Below, piece by piece: positions 27,323 through 37,235 of a DNA stretch of 58,880 bases. The position numbers and the translations under genes are program-made. Under the pieces are notes generated by a model, which searched no databases, was not told where the DNA came from, and was given only the letters and a program-made list of their open reading frames with translations. The stretch comes from Bacteroidales bacterium (GTDB lineage Bacteria > Bacteroidota > Bacteroidia > Bacteroidales > UBA932): contig JAFQGK010000040.1 of assembly GCA_017398335.1 (NCBI GenBank), positions 1-58,880 on the forward strand, given 5' to 3'. Within the stretch, counting starts at the first letter, position 1; every line of letters starts with the position of its first letter.

Positions 27323-27330
27323 TATATTTG
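27323..27330 (+). promoter_or_regulatory. -7 box for tmRNA
   Basis: TATATTTG lies 12 bases before the first base of the tmRNA. Only T-rich sequence, not a clear TTTG, is found at the -33 place. Confidence 0.65.
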
Positions 27331-27342
27331 CACCCGTACAAT

Positions 27343-27740
27343 GGGGATGTTTTGGTTTTGACAGCATCAGACATTGGACAGTAAGCACGTCGGGCGTCGG
27401 AAGTTTGCCCGTAAATCTCAGCTTTCAAACTTTTAGTTGGCAACAACTCTTATGCACTCGCTGCGTAGTCTGCTAAGCACACTACCTTAATCCGCGTCGC
27501 CAAGGCTGCGACGCCGACGAGTATCCCTCCGGTCTTTATTCCTGTTATGACCGGTTTTCGGGGTATCATTCAAACGGGATGCTCGGAGTGACTCCTTTAA
27601 ACTCCGCTAAGATTTAGAGGATAAGTCTCGGGTAGCCTGTCTTCCGGCAGCCCCTGATCGAAAACCAAAGGCAGACTAAGCGTGTAGAAAGCTCTCTGGT
27701 GCGGTGTTTGGACGGCGGTTCGAGTCCGCCCATCTCCACA
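27343..27740 (+). ncRNA. ssrA: Transfer-messenger RNA (tmRNA, one-piece)
   Basis: About 398 bases. The 5' GGGGATG pairs with the 3' CATCTCC, and the T arm GGTTCGAGTCCGCC is near the end. The tag frame begins after TTTTAGTT with GGC at 27439 and stops at TAG 27466-27468. It codes GNNSYALAA, ending in the usual YALAA degradation signal. Pseudoknot-rich sequence follows. It rescues stalled ribosomes with SmpB. The 3' CCA is only partly coded (ACA). The M48 gene runs into it from the other strand, ending 2 bases after it. Confidence 0.95.
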
Positions 27741-27742
27741 GA

Positions 27743-28567
27743 TCATCTGAGATTCCGGGCGATTTCCTTCGCTTCCGGAATCTTGTTTTTCAGGTTAGAG
27801 ACGCGTTTTGCGTCACTAGGATGCGTACTCAGAAGCTCCGGGACCTTGCCTGTGCCAAGAGATGACATTTTCTCCCAGAAAGTCACGGCCGTCTGGGAAT
27901 CATATCCGGCCAATTCCATAAATACAACTCCCATGAAATCCGCTTCATACTCGTGCCTGCGCGAATACGGAAGCATCAAGCCGACCTGAGCGCCCAATCC
28001 GAACACTGTCGTAGCCGTCTCACGAACTACGGCCGATTTTTCTGACAAGGCACTTGAAAGGATGGCCAGTCCGGATTGTGCCAATATCTGCTGACTCATA
28101 CGCTCATTGCTGTGTTTGGCAACAGCATGGGCTATCTCATGTCCTAGAACGACAGCAAGTTCAGCTTCAGTCTGCGCAACGGAAAGAAGGCCCTCATAAA
28201 CGACAATCTTGCCTCCAGGCATACAGAATGCATTCACCTGGCTATCCTTTACCAGATTGAACTCCCATGCGAAATTTGAGACTTCGGTCTGCAGACCGTT
28301 CGTCTTCAGATAATATTCCGTCGCATCCGCCAGTTTGCGCCCGACGTTTCTCACCATAGCTGAAGATGTCGGATCGGAAGATATGGCAGCACTACTGAGA
28401 TACTCCTTGTATTGCACCAGACCAGCCTGAAATATCTCCTGATCTGATACCAGAAGAATCTGCCTTCTGCCTGTAACAGGGACTGCACCGCAACCTGAAA
28501 GCAGAAGACATGTGACCATGATGACAGACAGCCATCTTATCGGAGATTTGTATAAAGCCCTATTCAT
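27743..28567 (-). CDS. M48-family metalloprotease, lipoprotein
   Basis: 274 residues. Signal with LSGC (C26) and the zinc motif HEIAHAVAKH (H143, E144, H147). The third ligand is the glutamate in EYEADFMG, about 60 residues on. GAVPVTGRRQILLVSD after the lipid cysteine is typical of the LoiP/YcaL-like quality-control proteases. It probably faces the periplasm, attached to a membrane, and trims misfolded envelope proteins. It ends 2 bases from the tmRNA on the other strand. Confidence 0.92.
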   Translation of the reverse strand: MNRALYKSPIRWLSVIMVTCLLLSGCGAVPVTGRRQILLVSDQEIFQAGLVQYKEYLSSAAISSDPTSSAMVRNVGRKLADATEYYLKTNGLQTEVSNFAWEFNLVKDSQVNAFCMPGGKIVVYEGLLSVAQTEAELAVVLGHEIAHAVAKHSNERMSQQILAQSGLAILSSALSEKSAVVRETATTVFGLGAQVGLMLPYSRRHEYEADFMGVVFMELAGYDSQTAVTFWEKMSSLGTGKVPELLSTHPSDAKRVSNLKNKIPEAKEIARNLR

Positions 28568-28570
28568 CTG

Positions 28571-28602
28571 ACATAAAACAAGAGGATGACCGAAGCCATC
28601 CT
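28571..28602 (-). terminator. Terminator of the secA-bactofilin operon
   Basis: On the minus strand a 9-bp stem (one G-U pair) closed by a UUCG tetraloop, arms 28602-28594 and 28589-28581, followed by TTGTTTTATG. It lies 15 bases after the bactofilin stop and just before the M48 gene. Confidence 0.85.
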
Positions 28603-28617
28603 CATATTCGTTCAGAA

Positions 28618-29055
28618 TCAGTTTGCATGCGCCTGCGATGCGTTCTGATGCTGCTGAGGCACTGGCTGAGGAGACTTTGCGGCTGCTCCTGTAAGCTTAT
28701 CGAACTCTGCCTCGGTAATGGTCTTGCATGATCCGTTGAAAGTAGCTCCGAGCTCCACAAGAAGCCTTCTGATATGAAGGTTACCATTCATATTGCTACC
28801 CTCCTTCAATGCGAGAGTATCCTTTACATACAGATTGCCTTCAACCTTTCCCCAAAGGTCTATGTTCTCACAAATGATGTCACCTTTCACATTTGCGCTT
28901 TCACCGATGACAACGCGGCTTTTGCTGATGACCTTTCCCTCGAACAGACCGTCGATACGGATGTCGTTAGGGGAAACTATCTCACCTTTAATCACAGTAC
29001 CTGCCGAAATCCTGCTGACAGAATTCACATTGACAGTTGTTTCTACTTTTGCCAT
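28618..29055 (-). CDS. Bactofilin (polymer-forming cytoskeletal protein)
   Basis: 145 residues. The middle (about 15-110) is a right-handed beta-helix built of short repeats: GTVIKGEI, DIRIDGLFEGKV, ANVKGDIICENIDLWGKVEGNLYV, NGNLHIRRLLVELGATFNG. The C-terminal tail, rich in Pro, Gln and Ala, is disordered. Bactofilins polymerise without nucleotide and help shape cells or place enzymes. It follows secA by 26 bases and shares its terminator, so the two are co-transcribed. Confidence 0.93.
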   Translation of the reverse strand: MAKVETTVNVNSVSRISAGTVIKGEIVSPNDIRIDGLFEGKVISKSRVVIGESANVKGDIICENIDLWGKVEGNLYVKDTLALKEGSNMNGNLHIRRLLVELGATFNGSCKTITEAEFDKLTGAAAKSPQPVPQQHQNASQAHAN

Positions 29056-29081
29056 AATATATTGATTTTTAATTATTCATG

Positions 29082-32000
29082 TTAAAGTCCCTTACCGTGG
29101 CAGTTCTTGAATTTCTTGCCTGAGCCACATGGACATGGATCATTACGTCCCACCTGCTTCTCGACGTGTACAGGCATATTGCTCCTTGCCTCACCGCCGT
29201 TGGTCACAAGATCGGTGCGCGAAGTCTGCATCTGACTCATATCAGGCTTGCGCTGCTGGGCAGGAGCCTTAGCCTCAGATGCATCCCTCAATGGGATGAA
29301 CGCTCTGAGAAGGAATGACAGGACATCCTGGTTAAGCTCCTCGAGCATCTTGCTGAAGAGGTTGAAGCTCTCGAACTTATAGATAAGAAGCGGATCCTTC
29401 TGCTCATATGTCGCATTCTGCACCGACTGCTTCAGGTCGTCCATATCCCTGAGATGCTCCTTCCATTTCTCATCGATCTGATAAAGAGTGATGCTCTTGC
29501 TCAAAGCGCGCGCAATCTCTCTTCCTTCAGACTCGTATGCTTTCTTGAGATTTACAGAAAGCGTCAGCATCTTGCGGCCGTCGGAGATAGGAATAGCTAT
29601 GTTCTGGTAGATTGCACCCTGCTTCTCATATACTTCCTTGATGATAGGGAAAGCTTTCTGAACCATCGTGTCCATTCTACGCTGATATGTCTCCAGCATA
29701 TTCTTATGCAGTCTTTCGAGCATATCCTTCGGCTTTGCGCTATGGTAGAACTCCTCATCGAAACCAAGGTCGATCGAGAGAGCACTCATCACAGATTCGT
29801 TGAATGAGTCATAGTCAAGGCCCTCAGACCTGTCCACGAGAATCTCAGCAGTATCCTGCATCATATTCATCACGTCGATCTCTACCCTCTCTCCCGAAAG
29901 CGCATTGCGTCTCTTGGTGTAGATAACCTCTCTCTGAGAGTTCATGACGTCATCATATTCAAGAAGTCTCTTACGGATACCGAAGTTATTCTCTTCGACC
30001 TTCTTCTGAGCTCTTTCGATAGAGCTTGAGAGCATTGATGCCTCAAGAGCCTCGTGCTCCTCCATACCCATCTTGTCTACCAGGCCGGCAATTCTTTCCG
30101 AACCGAAAAGTCGCATGAGCTTATCCTCGAGAGACACATAGAAAATTGATGAGCCAGGGTCTCCCTGACGTCCCGAACGTCCACGGAGCTGACGGTCCAC
30201 ACGACGGCTGTCATGACGCTCCGTACCGATGATCGCAAGTCCGCCTGCAGCCTTCACATCATCTGAAAGCTTGATATCGGTACCACGACCGGCCATATTC
30301 GTAGCGATCGTCACCGTACCGGTTTCTCCGGCATGCTTGACAACTTCGGCCTCACGGGCATGCTGCTTTGCATTGAGGACCTGATGCTGGATGCCGCGTA
30401 GCCTGAGCATACGGCTGAGGAGCTCGGAAGTCTCCACATCGGTAGTACCTACAAGCACCGGACGTCCCTGTCCTGTAAGTTCAACGATCTTATTGATCAC
30501 AGCATCATACTTCGCCTTCTTCGTCTTGTATATGAGGTCATTCTGGTCGATACGGGCGATAGGTCGGTTTGTAGGGATAACAACCACATCCAGTTTATAG
30601 ATAGACCAGAACTCACCTGCCTCTGTCTCAGCCGTACCTGTCATACCGGCCAGCTTGTGATACATACGGAAGTAGTTCTGGAGGGTGATGGTCGCAAATG
30701 TCTGGGTTGCGGCCTCGACCTTTACATTCTCCTTTGCCTCGACTGCCTGATGGAGGCCATCGCTCCAACGGCGTCCTTCCATGATACGTCCTGTCTGTTC
30801 GTCGACGATCTTGATCTTTCCGTCCTGAATGATATAATCAATCTCCTTGTCGAACATCGTATATGCCTTAAGGAGCTGGTTCACAGTGTGTACACGCTCT
30901 GACTTAAGGGCGAAGTCAGACATGAGGGCATCCTTCTTCAAAGTCTTTTCCTCTGCTGAAAGAGCCGGATTCTTCTGAATCTCGGCAATTGAAGCACCGA
31001 CATCAGGAAGCACGAAGAAGTTTGAATCCTCGAGACCTCCGGTAATGAGGTCGCGACCCTTGTCCGTCATATCTACCGAATGCTGCTTCTCGTTGATCAC
31101 GAAATAGAGTTCATCAGTGATGAACGGCATCTCGCGCTCGTTGTCCTGAATATAGTAGTTCTCCACTTTCTGCAGGAGCTGCTTCATACCAGGTTCACTG
31201 AGGTACTTGATGAGAGGCTTATATTTAGGATATCCCTTATACGCCCTGAACAGAAGCACTCCACCATCCTTTTCGTTACCGTCCGCAATCAGCTTCTTAG
31301 CCTCATTCAACAAGTTGGTAATCAATGATTTCTGAGTATTATAGAGGCGTTCCACAAGAGGTTTGAACTCCATGAACTGCTGGTCTTCACCCTTAGGTAC
31401 CGGTCCTGAAATGATCAGAGGAGTACGTGCATCGTCGATAAGAACGGAGTCGACCTCATCGACAATGGCAAAATGATGTTTGCGCTGAACAAGGTCATTC
31501 ATTGACACAGCCATATTGTCGCGGAGGTAGTCGAAACCAAACTCATTGTTGGTACCGAAAGTAATGTTGCATGCATATGCCTTCTTACGTGCGTCGCTGT
31601 TCGGCTGATGCTTGTCGATACAGTCCACTGAAAGTCCGTGGAACATATAGAGAGGTCCCATCCACTCAGAGTCTCGCTTAGAGAGATAGTCGTTGACTGT
31701 GACGACATGTACGCCCTTACCAGCCAATGCATTAAGGAATACAGGAAGAGTTGCCACGAGGGTCTTTCCTTCTCCTGTCGCCATCTCGGCTATCTTACCC
31801 TGATGAAGGACAATACCACCGATGAGCTGGACATCATAATGCACCATGTCCCAGGTCATCTCGTTGCCGCCAGCCATCCAATGGTTCTGCCATACGGCAT
31901 AATCGCCTTCAATAGTCACAAAGTCCTTTGTCGTGCTGAGGTTACGGTCAAAATCAGTAGCCTTAACCCTGATAGTAGGATTCTCCTTGAAACGACGGGC

Positions 32001-32354
32001 TGTCGACTTCATTATCGCGAATGCATCCGGAAGAATCTGGTCAAGCACCTCCTCGATCTTCTCGTCCACCTTCTTCACCAGCTTGTCCGACTCTGTCGCA
32101 AGGGCTTCCTTCTGCGCCAGAGGAATTTCCTTTTCAAGCTCTTCCCTGATAGAGGCGATACGAGCCTCATCTTCTGCTATCCTGCTCTGTATCAAGCCCT
32201 TGAGAGACTGGCACTTCTCACGAAGTTCATCATCAGAAAGCTTGTCCACAGCAGCGTAAGCAACCAGAACCTTGTCAAGCATAGGCCTGAGCTGCTTCAT
32301 ATCACGGTCTGCCTTAGTACCGAAAATCTTTTTGAAAACGTCTGTAAATGACAT
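29082..32354 (-). CDS. secA: Preprotein translocase ATPase SecA
   Basis: 1090 residues, the length usual in Bacteroidetes. Walker A TGEGKT is near 193-198; the DEAD-type motif [15 protein letters not shown] follows; helicase motifs in the second half include GTDIKL and [14 protein letters not shown] charged insertion of about 60 residues in the first nucleotide domain (about 50-110) accounts for the extra length. The C-terminal zinc motif [13 protein letters not shown] (C1074, C1076, C1085, H1086) binds SecB or ribosomes. It drives protein export through SecYEG. It heads the operon with bactofilin. Confidence 0.97.
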   Translation of the reverse strand: MSFTDVFKKIFGTKADRDMKQLRPMLDKVLVAYAAVDKLSDDELREKCQSLKGLIQSRIAEDEARIASIREELEKEIPLAQKEALATESDKLVKKVDEKIEEVLDQILPDAFAIMKSTARRFKENPTIRVKATDFDRNLSTTKDFVTIEGDYAVWQNHWMAGGNEMTWDMVHYDVQLIGGIVLHQGKIAEMATGEGKTLVATLPVFLNALAGKGVHVVTVNDYLSKRDSEWMGPLYMFHGLSVDCIDKHQPNSDARKKAYACNITFGTNNEFGFDYLRDNMAVSMNDLVQRKHHFAIVDEVDSVLIDDARTPLIISGPVPKGEDQQFMEFKPLVERLYNTQKSLITNLLNEAKKLIADGNEKDGGVLLFRAYKGYPKYKPLIKYLSEPGMKQLLQKVENYYIQDNEREMPFITDELYFVINEKQHSVDMTDKGRDLITGGLEDSNFFVLPDVGASIAEIQKNPALSAEEKTLKKDALMSDFALKSERVHTVNQLLKAYTMFDKEIDYIIQDGKIKIVDEQTGRIMEGRRWSDGLHQAVEAKENVKVEAATQTFATITLQNYFRMYHKLAGMTGTAETEAGEFWSIYKLDVVVIPTNRPIARIDQNDLIYKTKKAKYDAVINKIVELTGQGRPVLVGTTDVETSELLSRMLRLRGIQHQVLNAKQHAREAEVVKHAGETGTVTIATNMAGRGTDIKLSDDVKAAGGLAIIGTERHDSRRVDRQLRGRSGRQGDPGSSIFYVSLEDKLMRLFGSERIAGLVDKMGMEEHEALEASMLSSSIERAQKKVEENNFGIRKRLLEYDDVMNSQREVIYTKRRNALSGERVEIDVMNMMQDTAEILVDRSEGLDYDSFNESVMSALSIDLGFDEEFYHSAKPKDMLERLHKNMLETYQRRMDTMVQKAFPIIKEVYEKQGAIYQNIAIPISDGRKMLTLSVNLKKAYESEGREIARALSKSITLYQIDEKWKEHLRDMDDLKQSVQNATYEQKDPLLIYKFESFNLFSKMLEELNQDVLSFLLRAFIPLRDASEAKAPAQQRKPDMSQMQTSRTDLVTNGGEARSNMPVHVEKQVGRNDPCPCGSGKKFKNCHGKGL

Positions 32355-32415
32355 ATCTGTTCTGTTTATATTCTAAAAAATGAGGTTGCCTGCACAACAC
32401 AATGCAAACAACCTA

Positions 32416-32447
32416 CAAATATAGTGACAATCTGTGATTTATCCAAA
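32416..32447 (-). promoter_or_regulatory. Promoter of secA
   Basis: Minus strand TTTG (32447-32444), 20 bases, TATATTTG (32423-32416). The leader before the secA ATG is about 55 bases and could hold control elements, but no clear hairpin is seen in it. Confidence 0.75.
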
Positions 32448-32465
32448 ACTACGTTTTGAGATATA

Positions 32466-32966
32466 TCATATTCCAAGAACTGTGTCTTCCGGATTATAAC
32501 CGGGATCCGGCGGAAGAACTACACCGGCAGCAACGGCTCCAGCACCTGCAGCCACCGCCAGAGAATCGCATCTTTCATTCTCAGGATGACCTGCATGTCC
32601 CTTGATCCAGTGGAATGAAACCCTATGTCTTTCGTAGACCCGTGCGAACCTCATCCACAGATCAGGATTCTTGACTTTAGAGAAGCCCTTGCGCTTCCAG
32701 TTTTCGAGCCAGCCCTTGTTTATGGCATTGACCACATATGAAGAATCGCTGTAGACATGAACTTCCGCATTCTGCCATTTTATGGCTTCCAGGCCTTTGA
32801 TGACAGCCAGAAGTTCCATTCTGTTATTGGTGGTCAATGAAAAACCTTCAGACATTTCCCTGGAAATGCCGGCACACTTCAAGACTACCCCATAGCCGCC
32901 CGGACCGGGATTGCCGCTTGATGCGCCATCTGTATACAGAAAAATCGGAGGCCTCTGCTCTGCCAT
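32466..32966 (-). CDS. rnhA: Ribonuclease HI
   Basis: 166 residues. All four acidic catalytic residues are present: D13 in YTDGASSGNPGPG, E51 in NRMELLAVIKGL, D74 in VYSDSSYVVNAI, and D134 in ENERCDSLA, with H124 in KGHAGH assisting. It removes RNA from RNA-DNA hybrids. It starts 3 bases after pdxA, so the two form an operon. There is a short C-terminal extension of about 20 residues (PPDPGYNPED), common in this group. Confidence 0.96.
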   Translation of the reverse strand: MAEQRPPIFLYTDGASSGNPGPGGYGVVLKCAGISREMSEGFSLTTNNRMELLAVIKGLEAIKWQNAEVHVYSDSSYVVNAINKGWLENWKRKGFSKVKNPDLWMRFARVYERHRVSFHWIKGHAGHPENERCDSLAVAAGAGAVAAGVVLPPDPGYNPEDTVLGI

Positions 32967-32969
32967 AAA

Positions 32970-34052
32970 CTACTCTATGATACGGCCACCCTTCGGACGG
33001 ATTTCTGTATCCGGAAGCTGGATGGTCATTCGGCCGGCAACAAGTTCGTCATAATCGGCCCTCTTGTTGTAAATATCTATGGCTGCATAGATTGCAGACT
33101 TCATCGAACGCGGATCCGCCAGATCTCTTCCTGCCATTTCATAAGCCGTTCCATGGTCAGGAGACGTCCTTACGATCGGAAGACCTGCAGTAAAGTTGAC
33201 CCCCTCTTCAAAAGCAAGAGCCTTGAACGGAGTCAGACCCTGGTCGTGATACATTGCAAGAACGGCATCGAATCTCTGATAATTGCCGAGACCGAAGAAT
33301 CCGTCAGGAGAATACGGACCGAATGCCATTATTCCTTCATCGTTAGCAATCTTCACGGCAGGCAGGATTATCTGCTGTTCTTCGTCACCGAGAAGTCCTC
33401 CGTCACCGCAATGAGGATTGAGTCCAAGCACGGCAATCTTCGGAGAATCTACCCCGAAATCCCTCTGCAGAGATTTCCTCATAAGACGAAGTTTATTGAC
33501 AATCTTTTCCGTAGTGATCTGTGAAGGCACATCCTTCAACGAAATATGTCCTGTAACGACTCCTACCCTGAGCTGGTCGGAAACCATTATCATAGCGACA
33601 TCATCAACACCGAACTCTTTTTCAAGGTACTCTGTATGACCGGTATAGCCGAAGCCTTCGCCAACCATCGCCCTCTTGTTGATAGGAGCTGTAACGAGTA
33701 CGTCGATCATGCCTTCCTTTATATCTGCAACTGCCCTTTCCAATGCCGTCATTGCTGATTTAGCAGACTCCGGAGTAGGCTGTCCCGGCTCCACGAACAC
33801 ATTTTCAGGAAGGCAGTTGATGATATTCACTCTCTTGGCGTGAATATCCTTTGCCGATGTGATTACGTGAGTATTTATCTGTTCGATGTTATGTATCTGC
33901 TTCTTGTAGAAACCGAAAATCTTTGATGAGCCGTATATTACAGGAGTACAGATATCCAGCATCCTTTCATCCGCCAACGCCTTGATGATCACCTCGTAGC
34001 TGATTCCGTTCCCGTCTCCCTGGGTTATTCCCACAACAAGTTTTCTTGCCAT
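32970..34052 (-). CDS. pdxA: 4-hydroxythreonine-4-phosphate dehydrogenase
   Basis: 360 residues from MARKLVVGITQGDGNG; the open frame extends 59 codons upstream, but that part lies across the promoter and is unlike the family. It makes the pyridoxal phosphate precursor 3-amino-2-oxopropyl phosphate in the DXP-dependent pathway. Visible blocks: GITQGDGNGISYEV (start), VTAPINKRAM, GYTGHTEYLEKEF, LNPHCGDGG and AMYHDQGLTPFKAL, which carry the metal and substrate ligands. A TATCTTTG box lies 32 bases upstream, supporting the short start. Confidence 0.95.
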   Translation of the reverse strand: MARKLVVGITQGDGNGISYEVIIKALADERMLDICTPVIYGSSKIFGFYKKQIHNIEQINTHVITSAKDIHAKRVNIINCLPENVFVEPGQPTPESAKSAMTALERAVADIKEGMIDVLVTAPINKRAMVGEGFGYTGHTEYLEKEFGVDDVAMIMVSDQLRVGVVTGHISLKDVPSQITTEKIVNKLRLMRKSLQRDFGVDSPKIAVLGLNPHCGDGGLLGDEEQQIILPAVKIANDEGIMAFGPYSPDGFFGLGNYQRFDAVLAMYHDQGLTPFKALAFEEGVNFTAGLPIVRTSPDHGTAYEMAGRDLADPRSMKSAIYAAIDIYNKRADYDELVAGRMTIQLPDTEIRPKGGRIIE

Positions 34053-34083
34053 AGCACTGATATTTTTACATTTTTTCAATCTA

Positions 34084-34091
34084 CAAAGATA
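34084..34091 (-). promoter_or_regulatory. -7 box for pdxA-rnhA
   Basis: TATCTTTG on the minus strand, 31 bases before the pdxA ATG. It backs onto the recG promoter. No exact TTTG is found at -33. Confidence 0.6.
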
Positions 34092-34100
34092 GGAAAGTGT

Positions 34101-34130
34101 TTTGATTTTGCGAAATATATAGTAGATTTG
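34101..34130 (+). promoter_or_regulatory. Promoter of recG
   Basis: TTTG (34101-34104), 18 bases, TAGATTTG (34123-34130). The first possible ATG is at 34138, so transcription begins at or just before it. A second ATG at 34159 would give a leader of about 22 bases. Confidence 0.7.
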
Positions 34131-34137
34131 CCTTATT

Positions 34138-36309
34138 ATGGCACAAAGAAACCTCGATATGGAAATACAGTTTCTTCCGGGAGTTGGTCCAAAGAGGGCC
34201 CAGCTCCTAGCCAAAGAGTTGGACATCAAGACGATAGGTGACTTGATCAGGCTCTATCCCTTCCGTTATATCGACAAGAGTTCCTTTGTCCGCATATGCG
34301 ACGCAAGGCCTGACATGGCATATATACAGATCAAGGCTAGAGTCAGAAGGATAGACCTGTACGGGAACAATTCCTCAACCATGTCCGAAGACCCTTCATC
34401 CCCACTGAAATACAATATGGTCAGAAGGATGAGCGTCTGGGTTGAAGATGGCAGCGGAGACATGGAGATGGTCTTTTTCAAAGGCATAAAATGGATGCAT
34501 GAAAAGCTCAAGCCCGGTGTGACCTTCATATTTTTCGGCAAGCCGTCCGCATTCAACGGAAAGATTAACATCGTTCATCCGGAAGTGGATGCCGTCGACA
34601 GCGAAAAAATGGCCAAAGCTGCAGCTGCTACAGGGGCTACAATGACAGGCGTCTATCCCAGCACAGAAAAACTGAAGAACGGCGGTATTACTGGCAAGGT
34701 GATGAACAGACTTATGGAAACAGCCCTCAACAAAGGACTTCATGAGATAGAAGAGTCTCTGCCAGAATACATTATGAGACAGTGTGGTCTCGTTCCGCTG
34801 CATTTTGCGCTCAGAAACATACATTTTCCCTCCGATGCGGTGTCGTTGGAAAAGGCGAGATACAGGCTGAAGTTCGAAGAGCTTTTCTACCTCCAGCTTT
34901 CACTACTGAAGCAGAAATATGTGCGCAGCAGGGAGGAAAACGGTATAGCGATGCCACGTGTCGGTGAGGCATTCAACAAATGCTACGAAGCTCTCCCCTT
35001 CCCTCTTACAGGGGCTCAGAAAAGGGTTATCACTGAAATACGCAACGATATGAAAAGCGGCCGACAGATGAACCGCCTGCTTCAGGGAGATGTGGGAAGC
35101 GGAAAGACAATGGTGGCGGTACTGACAGCGCTGATAGCCATCGGCAACGGATATCAGGCATGCATAATGGCTCCGACAGAGGTCCTTGCACAACAGCATT
35201 TCAAGAATATACAGAAGTTCCTCGAACCAGCCGGAGTGAGGTCAGCCCTGCTCACCGGAAGCAGCAAGACAAAGGAAAGAAGAGAGATACACCAAGGTCT
35301 GGAAGACGGATCCATCGGAATAATAGTAGGTACACACGCCCTTCTGGAGGATAATGTGGTATTCCGGAATCTCGGTCTCGCCATTATCGACGAGCAGCAC
35401 CGCTTCGGAGTTGAGCAGAGATCCAGACTCTGGAGGAAATCGTCAGCCGGTGCCCCGCCGCACGTTCTCGTGATGACAGCCACTCCTATTCCAAGGACAC
35501 TGGCAATGACCCTGTACGGCGACCTTGACGTATCAGTCATCGACGAACTCCCTCCTGGAAGAAAGCCGGTGCAGACTATCCATGCCACTGAAGGCAAACG
35601 TCCGGCACTTTACAGATTCATGAAAGAGCAGATAGGCCTGGGAAGACAGGTTTTCGTTGTATACCCGCTGATAAATGAAACCGAAAAGCTTGACTATCAA
35701 AGTCTTGAGGCAGGCGCCGAGGATATCATGAATAAATTCCCGTTCCCTGACTACAAGACAGCGGTCGTACACGGCAAGCAGCTCAACGATGTGAAGCAGT
35801 TCAACATGGATGCATTTGCAGCAGGCAGGGCAGACATCCTCGTGGCCACATCCGTGATTGAAGTCGGAGTAGATGTCCCGAACGCTTCGGTTATGGTTAT
35901 AGAGAGTGCGGAAAGGTTCGGGCTGAGCCAGCTTCATCAGCTGAGAGGAAGAGTGGGAAGAGGAAGCGAAAAGTCATATTGTGTGCTCATGACAGGACAG
36001 AAGCTCAGTAAGGAATCCAGGCATAGGATCGAACTGATGTGCGCGACAGAAAATGGATTCGAACTGGCGGAAGAAGACATGAAGATGCGTGGTCCGGGAG
36101 ACCTAGAAGGCACTCAGCAGAGCGGCCTGCCGATAAGCCTCAACATTGCTTCGCTCGCCAGGGACGGTCTGATCCTGAACGCTGCACGCGATACTGCTGA
36201 TGCGGTTCTGAAGGCAGACCCGACTCTGCACGAAGACCGCAACCAACTGTTGCGCAAGGAGTTACGTAAAGACAAATATCAGATTAAAGATTATAGCAAG
36301 ATAAGCTGA
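34138..36309 (+). CDS. recG: ATP-dependent DNA helicase RecG
   Basis: 723 residues from the first ATG or 716 from the ATG at 34159 (MEIQFLPGVGPKRA); the second fits better with the promoter spacing, but both are possible. The wedge domain (about 1-270) includes FLPGVGPKRAQLL and FRYIDKS. The helicase core follows with GDVGSGKT (317-324), TEVLAQQH, IIDEQHRFGVEQR, MTATPIPRTL and QLRGRVGRG. It regresses stalled replication forks and moves Holliday junctions. The stop overlaps the next ATG (TGATG), coupling it to a WYL-domain protein. Confidence 0.96.
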   Translation: MAQRNLDMEIQFLPGVGPKRAQLLAKELDIKTIGDLIRLYPFRYIDKSSFVRICDARPDMAYIQIKARVRRIDLYGNNSSTMSEDPSSPLKYNMVRRMSVWVEDGSGDMEMVFFKGIKWMHEKLKPGVTFIFFGKPSAFNGKINIVHPEVDAVDSEKMAKAAAATGATMTGVYPSTEKLKNGGITGKVMNRLMETALNKGLHEIEESLPEYIMRQCGLVPLHFALRNIHFPSDAVSLEKARYRLKFEELFYLQLSLLKQKYVRSREENGIAMPRVGEAFNKCYEALPFPLTGAQKRVITEIRNDMKSGRQMNRLLQGDVGSGKTMVAVLTALIAIGNGYQACIMAPTEVLAQQHFKNIQKFLEPAGVRSALLTGSSKTKERREIHQGLEDGSIGIIVGTHALLEDNVVFRNLGLAIIDEQHRFGVEQRSRLWRKSSAGAPPHVLVMTATPIPRTLAMTLYGDLDVSVIDELPPGRKPVQTIHATEGKRPALYRFMKEQIGLGRQVFVVYPLINETEKLDYQSLEAGAEDIMNKFPFPDYKTAVVHGKQLNDVKQFNMDAFAAGRADILVATSVIEVGVDVPNASVMVIESAERFGLSQLHQLRGRVGRGSEKSYCVLMTGQKLSKESRHRIELMCATENGFELAEEDMKMRGPGDLEGTQQSGLPISLNIASLARDGLILNAARDTADAVLKADPTLHEDRNQLLRKELRKDKYQIKDYSKIS

Positions 36310-37208
36310 TGGTAACAGAATTATTACAGAAATATATATGGCTGGTGCAGACGTTCATCCGCGCCGGGGAGAACGGTCTCAGTCTGGGGGAAATTGAGGA
36401 AAAATGGGAGAACCGTTTCGACTCCTCATATTCAAGACGCACCTTCAATAACCATAGGGAAGCGATAGAGGATGTCTTCGGCATCAGAATCGAATGCAAC
36501 AGAAGCACCAACCGCTATTTCGTCAACTATTCGGATGACGTCGCTGATGAGACTGCAGAATCCGCATGGCTGATCAATACATTCACAGTCAACAACATTC
36601 TCGCTTTAAGCAAGGAACGTCTGTCAGGCCGTGTGTCGGTAGAAGACATCCCATCCGGCCACAGACACCTTACAAGCATAATGGAAGCGATGACGGAAGG
36701 GCATGAGATTACGATAGGTTACCGGAAGTACACATCATCTCAGGATGAGACCCTGAATCTGAAGCCATATGCAGTGAAGGAATATGCAAAAAGATGGTAT
36801 CTGATCGCATACTGCAATGAAAGGCAAGGAATCAGAGTTTACGGACTGGACCGCATAACGAGACTCGACACCAACGGTAAGCAATTCAAGATGCCTGCCA
36901 AGTTTGATGTGGACGATCTGTTCTCCACATCCTTCGGAATCTACCTGCCGGAAGGGAAAGCTCAGACAATTACATTCAGGACAACTGAAAGCGAAGCCAG
37001 ATTTATCCGCGACCTGCCTTTGCACAGGAGCCAGGTGGAAAAGGGGACCGGAAACGGGATGGTGGAATTCAGTATCTTTGTCTGTCCGGACCGGAATCTT
37101 ATCATGGAATTCTGCAGATACGGCAGCAGGATTGAAGTGATTTCCCCTGCCGAAGTCCGCAAGAATGTTGCAGACGAGTTGCGCGCAGCGGCAGAAAGAT
37201 ACATATAA
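36309..37208 (+). CDS. WYL-domain transcriptional regulator
   Basis: 299 residues. An N-terminal winged helix (about 1-75, LSLGEIEEKWEN then SRRTFNNHREAIEDVFG) precedes the WYL domain, with RWYLIAYCNERQGIRVYGLDRI near 173-194, and ends with a WCX-like C-terminal domain. WYL domains sense nucleic-acid fragments or related ligands and often regulate defence or DNA repair genes. The ATG shares a base with the recG stop, so the regulator is made with RecG. No defence genes lie nearby. Its target is unknown. Confidence 0.88.
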   Translation: MVTELLQKYIWLVQTFIRAGENGLSLGEIEEKWENRFDSSYSRRTFNNHREAIEDVFGIRIECNRSTNRYFVNYSDDVADETAESAWLINTFTVNNILALSKERLSGRVSVEDIPSGHRHLTSIMEAMTEGHEITIGYRKYTSSQDETLNLKPYAVKEYAKRWYLIAYCNERQGIRVYGLDRITRLDTNGKQFKMPAKFDVDDLFSTSFGIYLPEGKAQTITFRTTESEARFIRDLPLHRSQVEKGTGNGMVEFSIFVCPDRNLIMEFCRYGSRIEVISPAEVRKNVADELRAAAERYI

Positions 37209-37235
37209 GATTGAAATACAAGCGATTACAATAAA

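Noticed and set aside
31638-32351. Open frame of 237 codons on the plus strand inside secA
   Set aside because: It lies wholly antisense to secA, has no family resemblance, and its composition follows from the strongly biased codons of secA.
32970-34229. Longer pdxA start with 59 extra residues
   Set aside because: The extra part crosses the pdxA -7 box and the recG promoter and start, and is unlike the family N-terminus.
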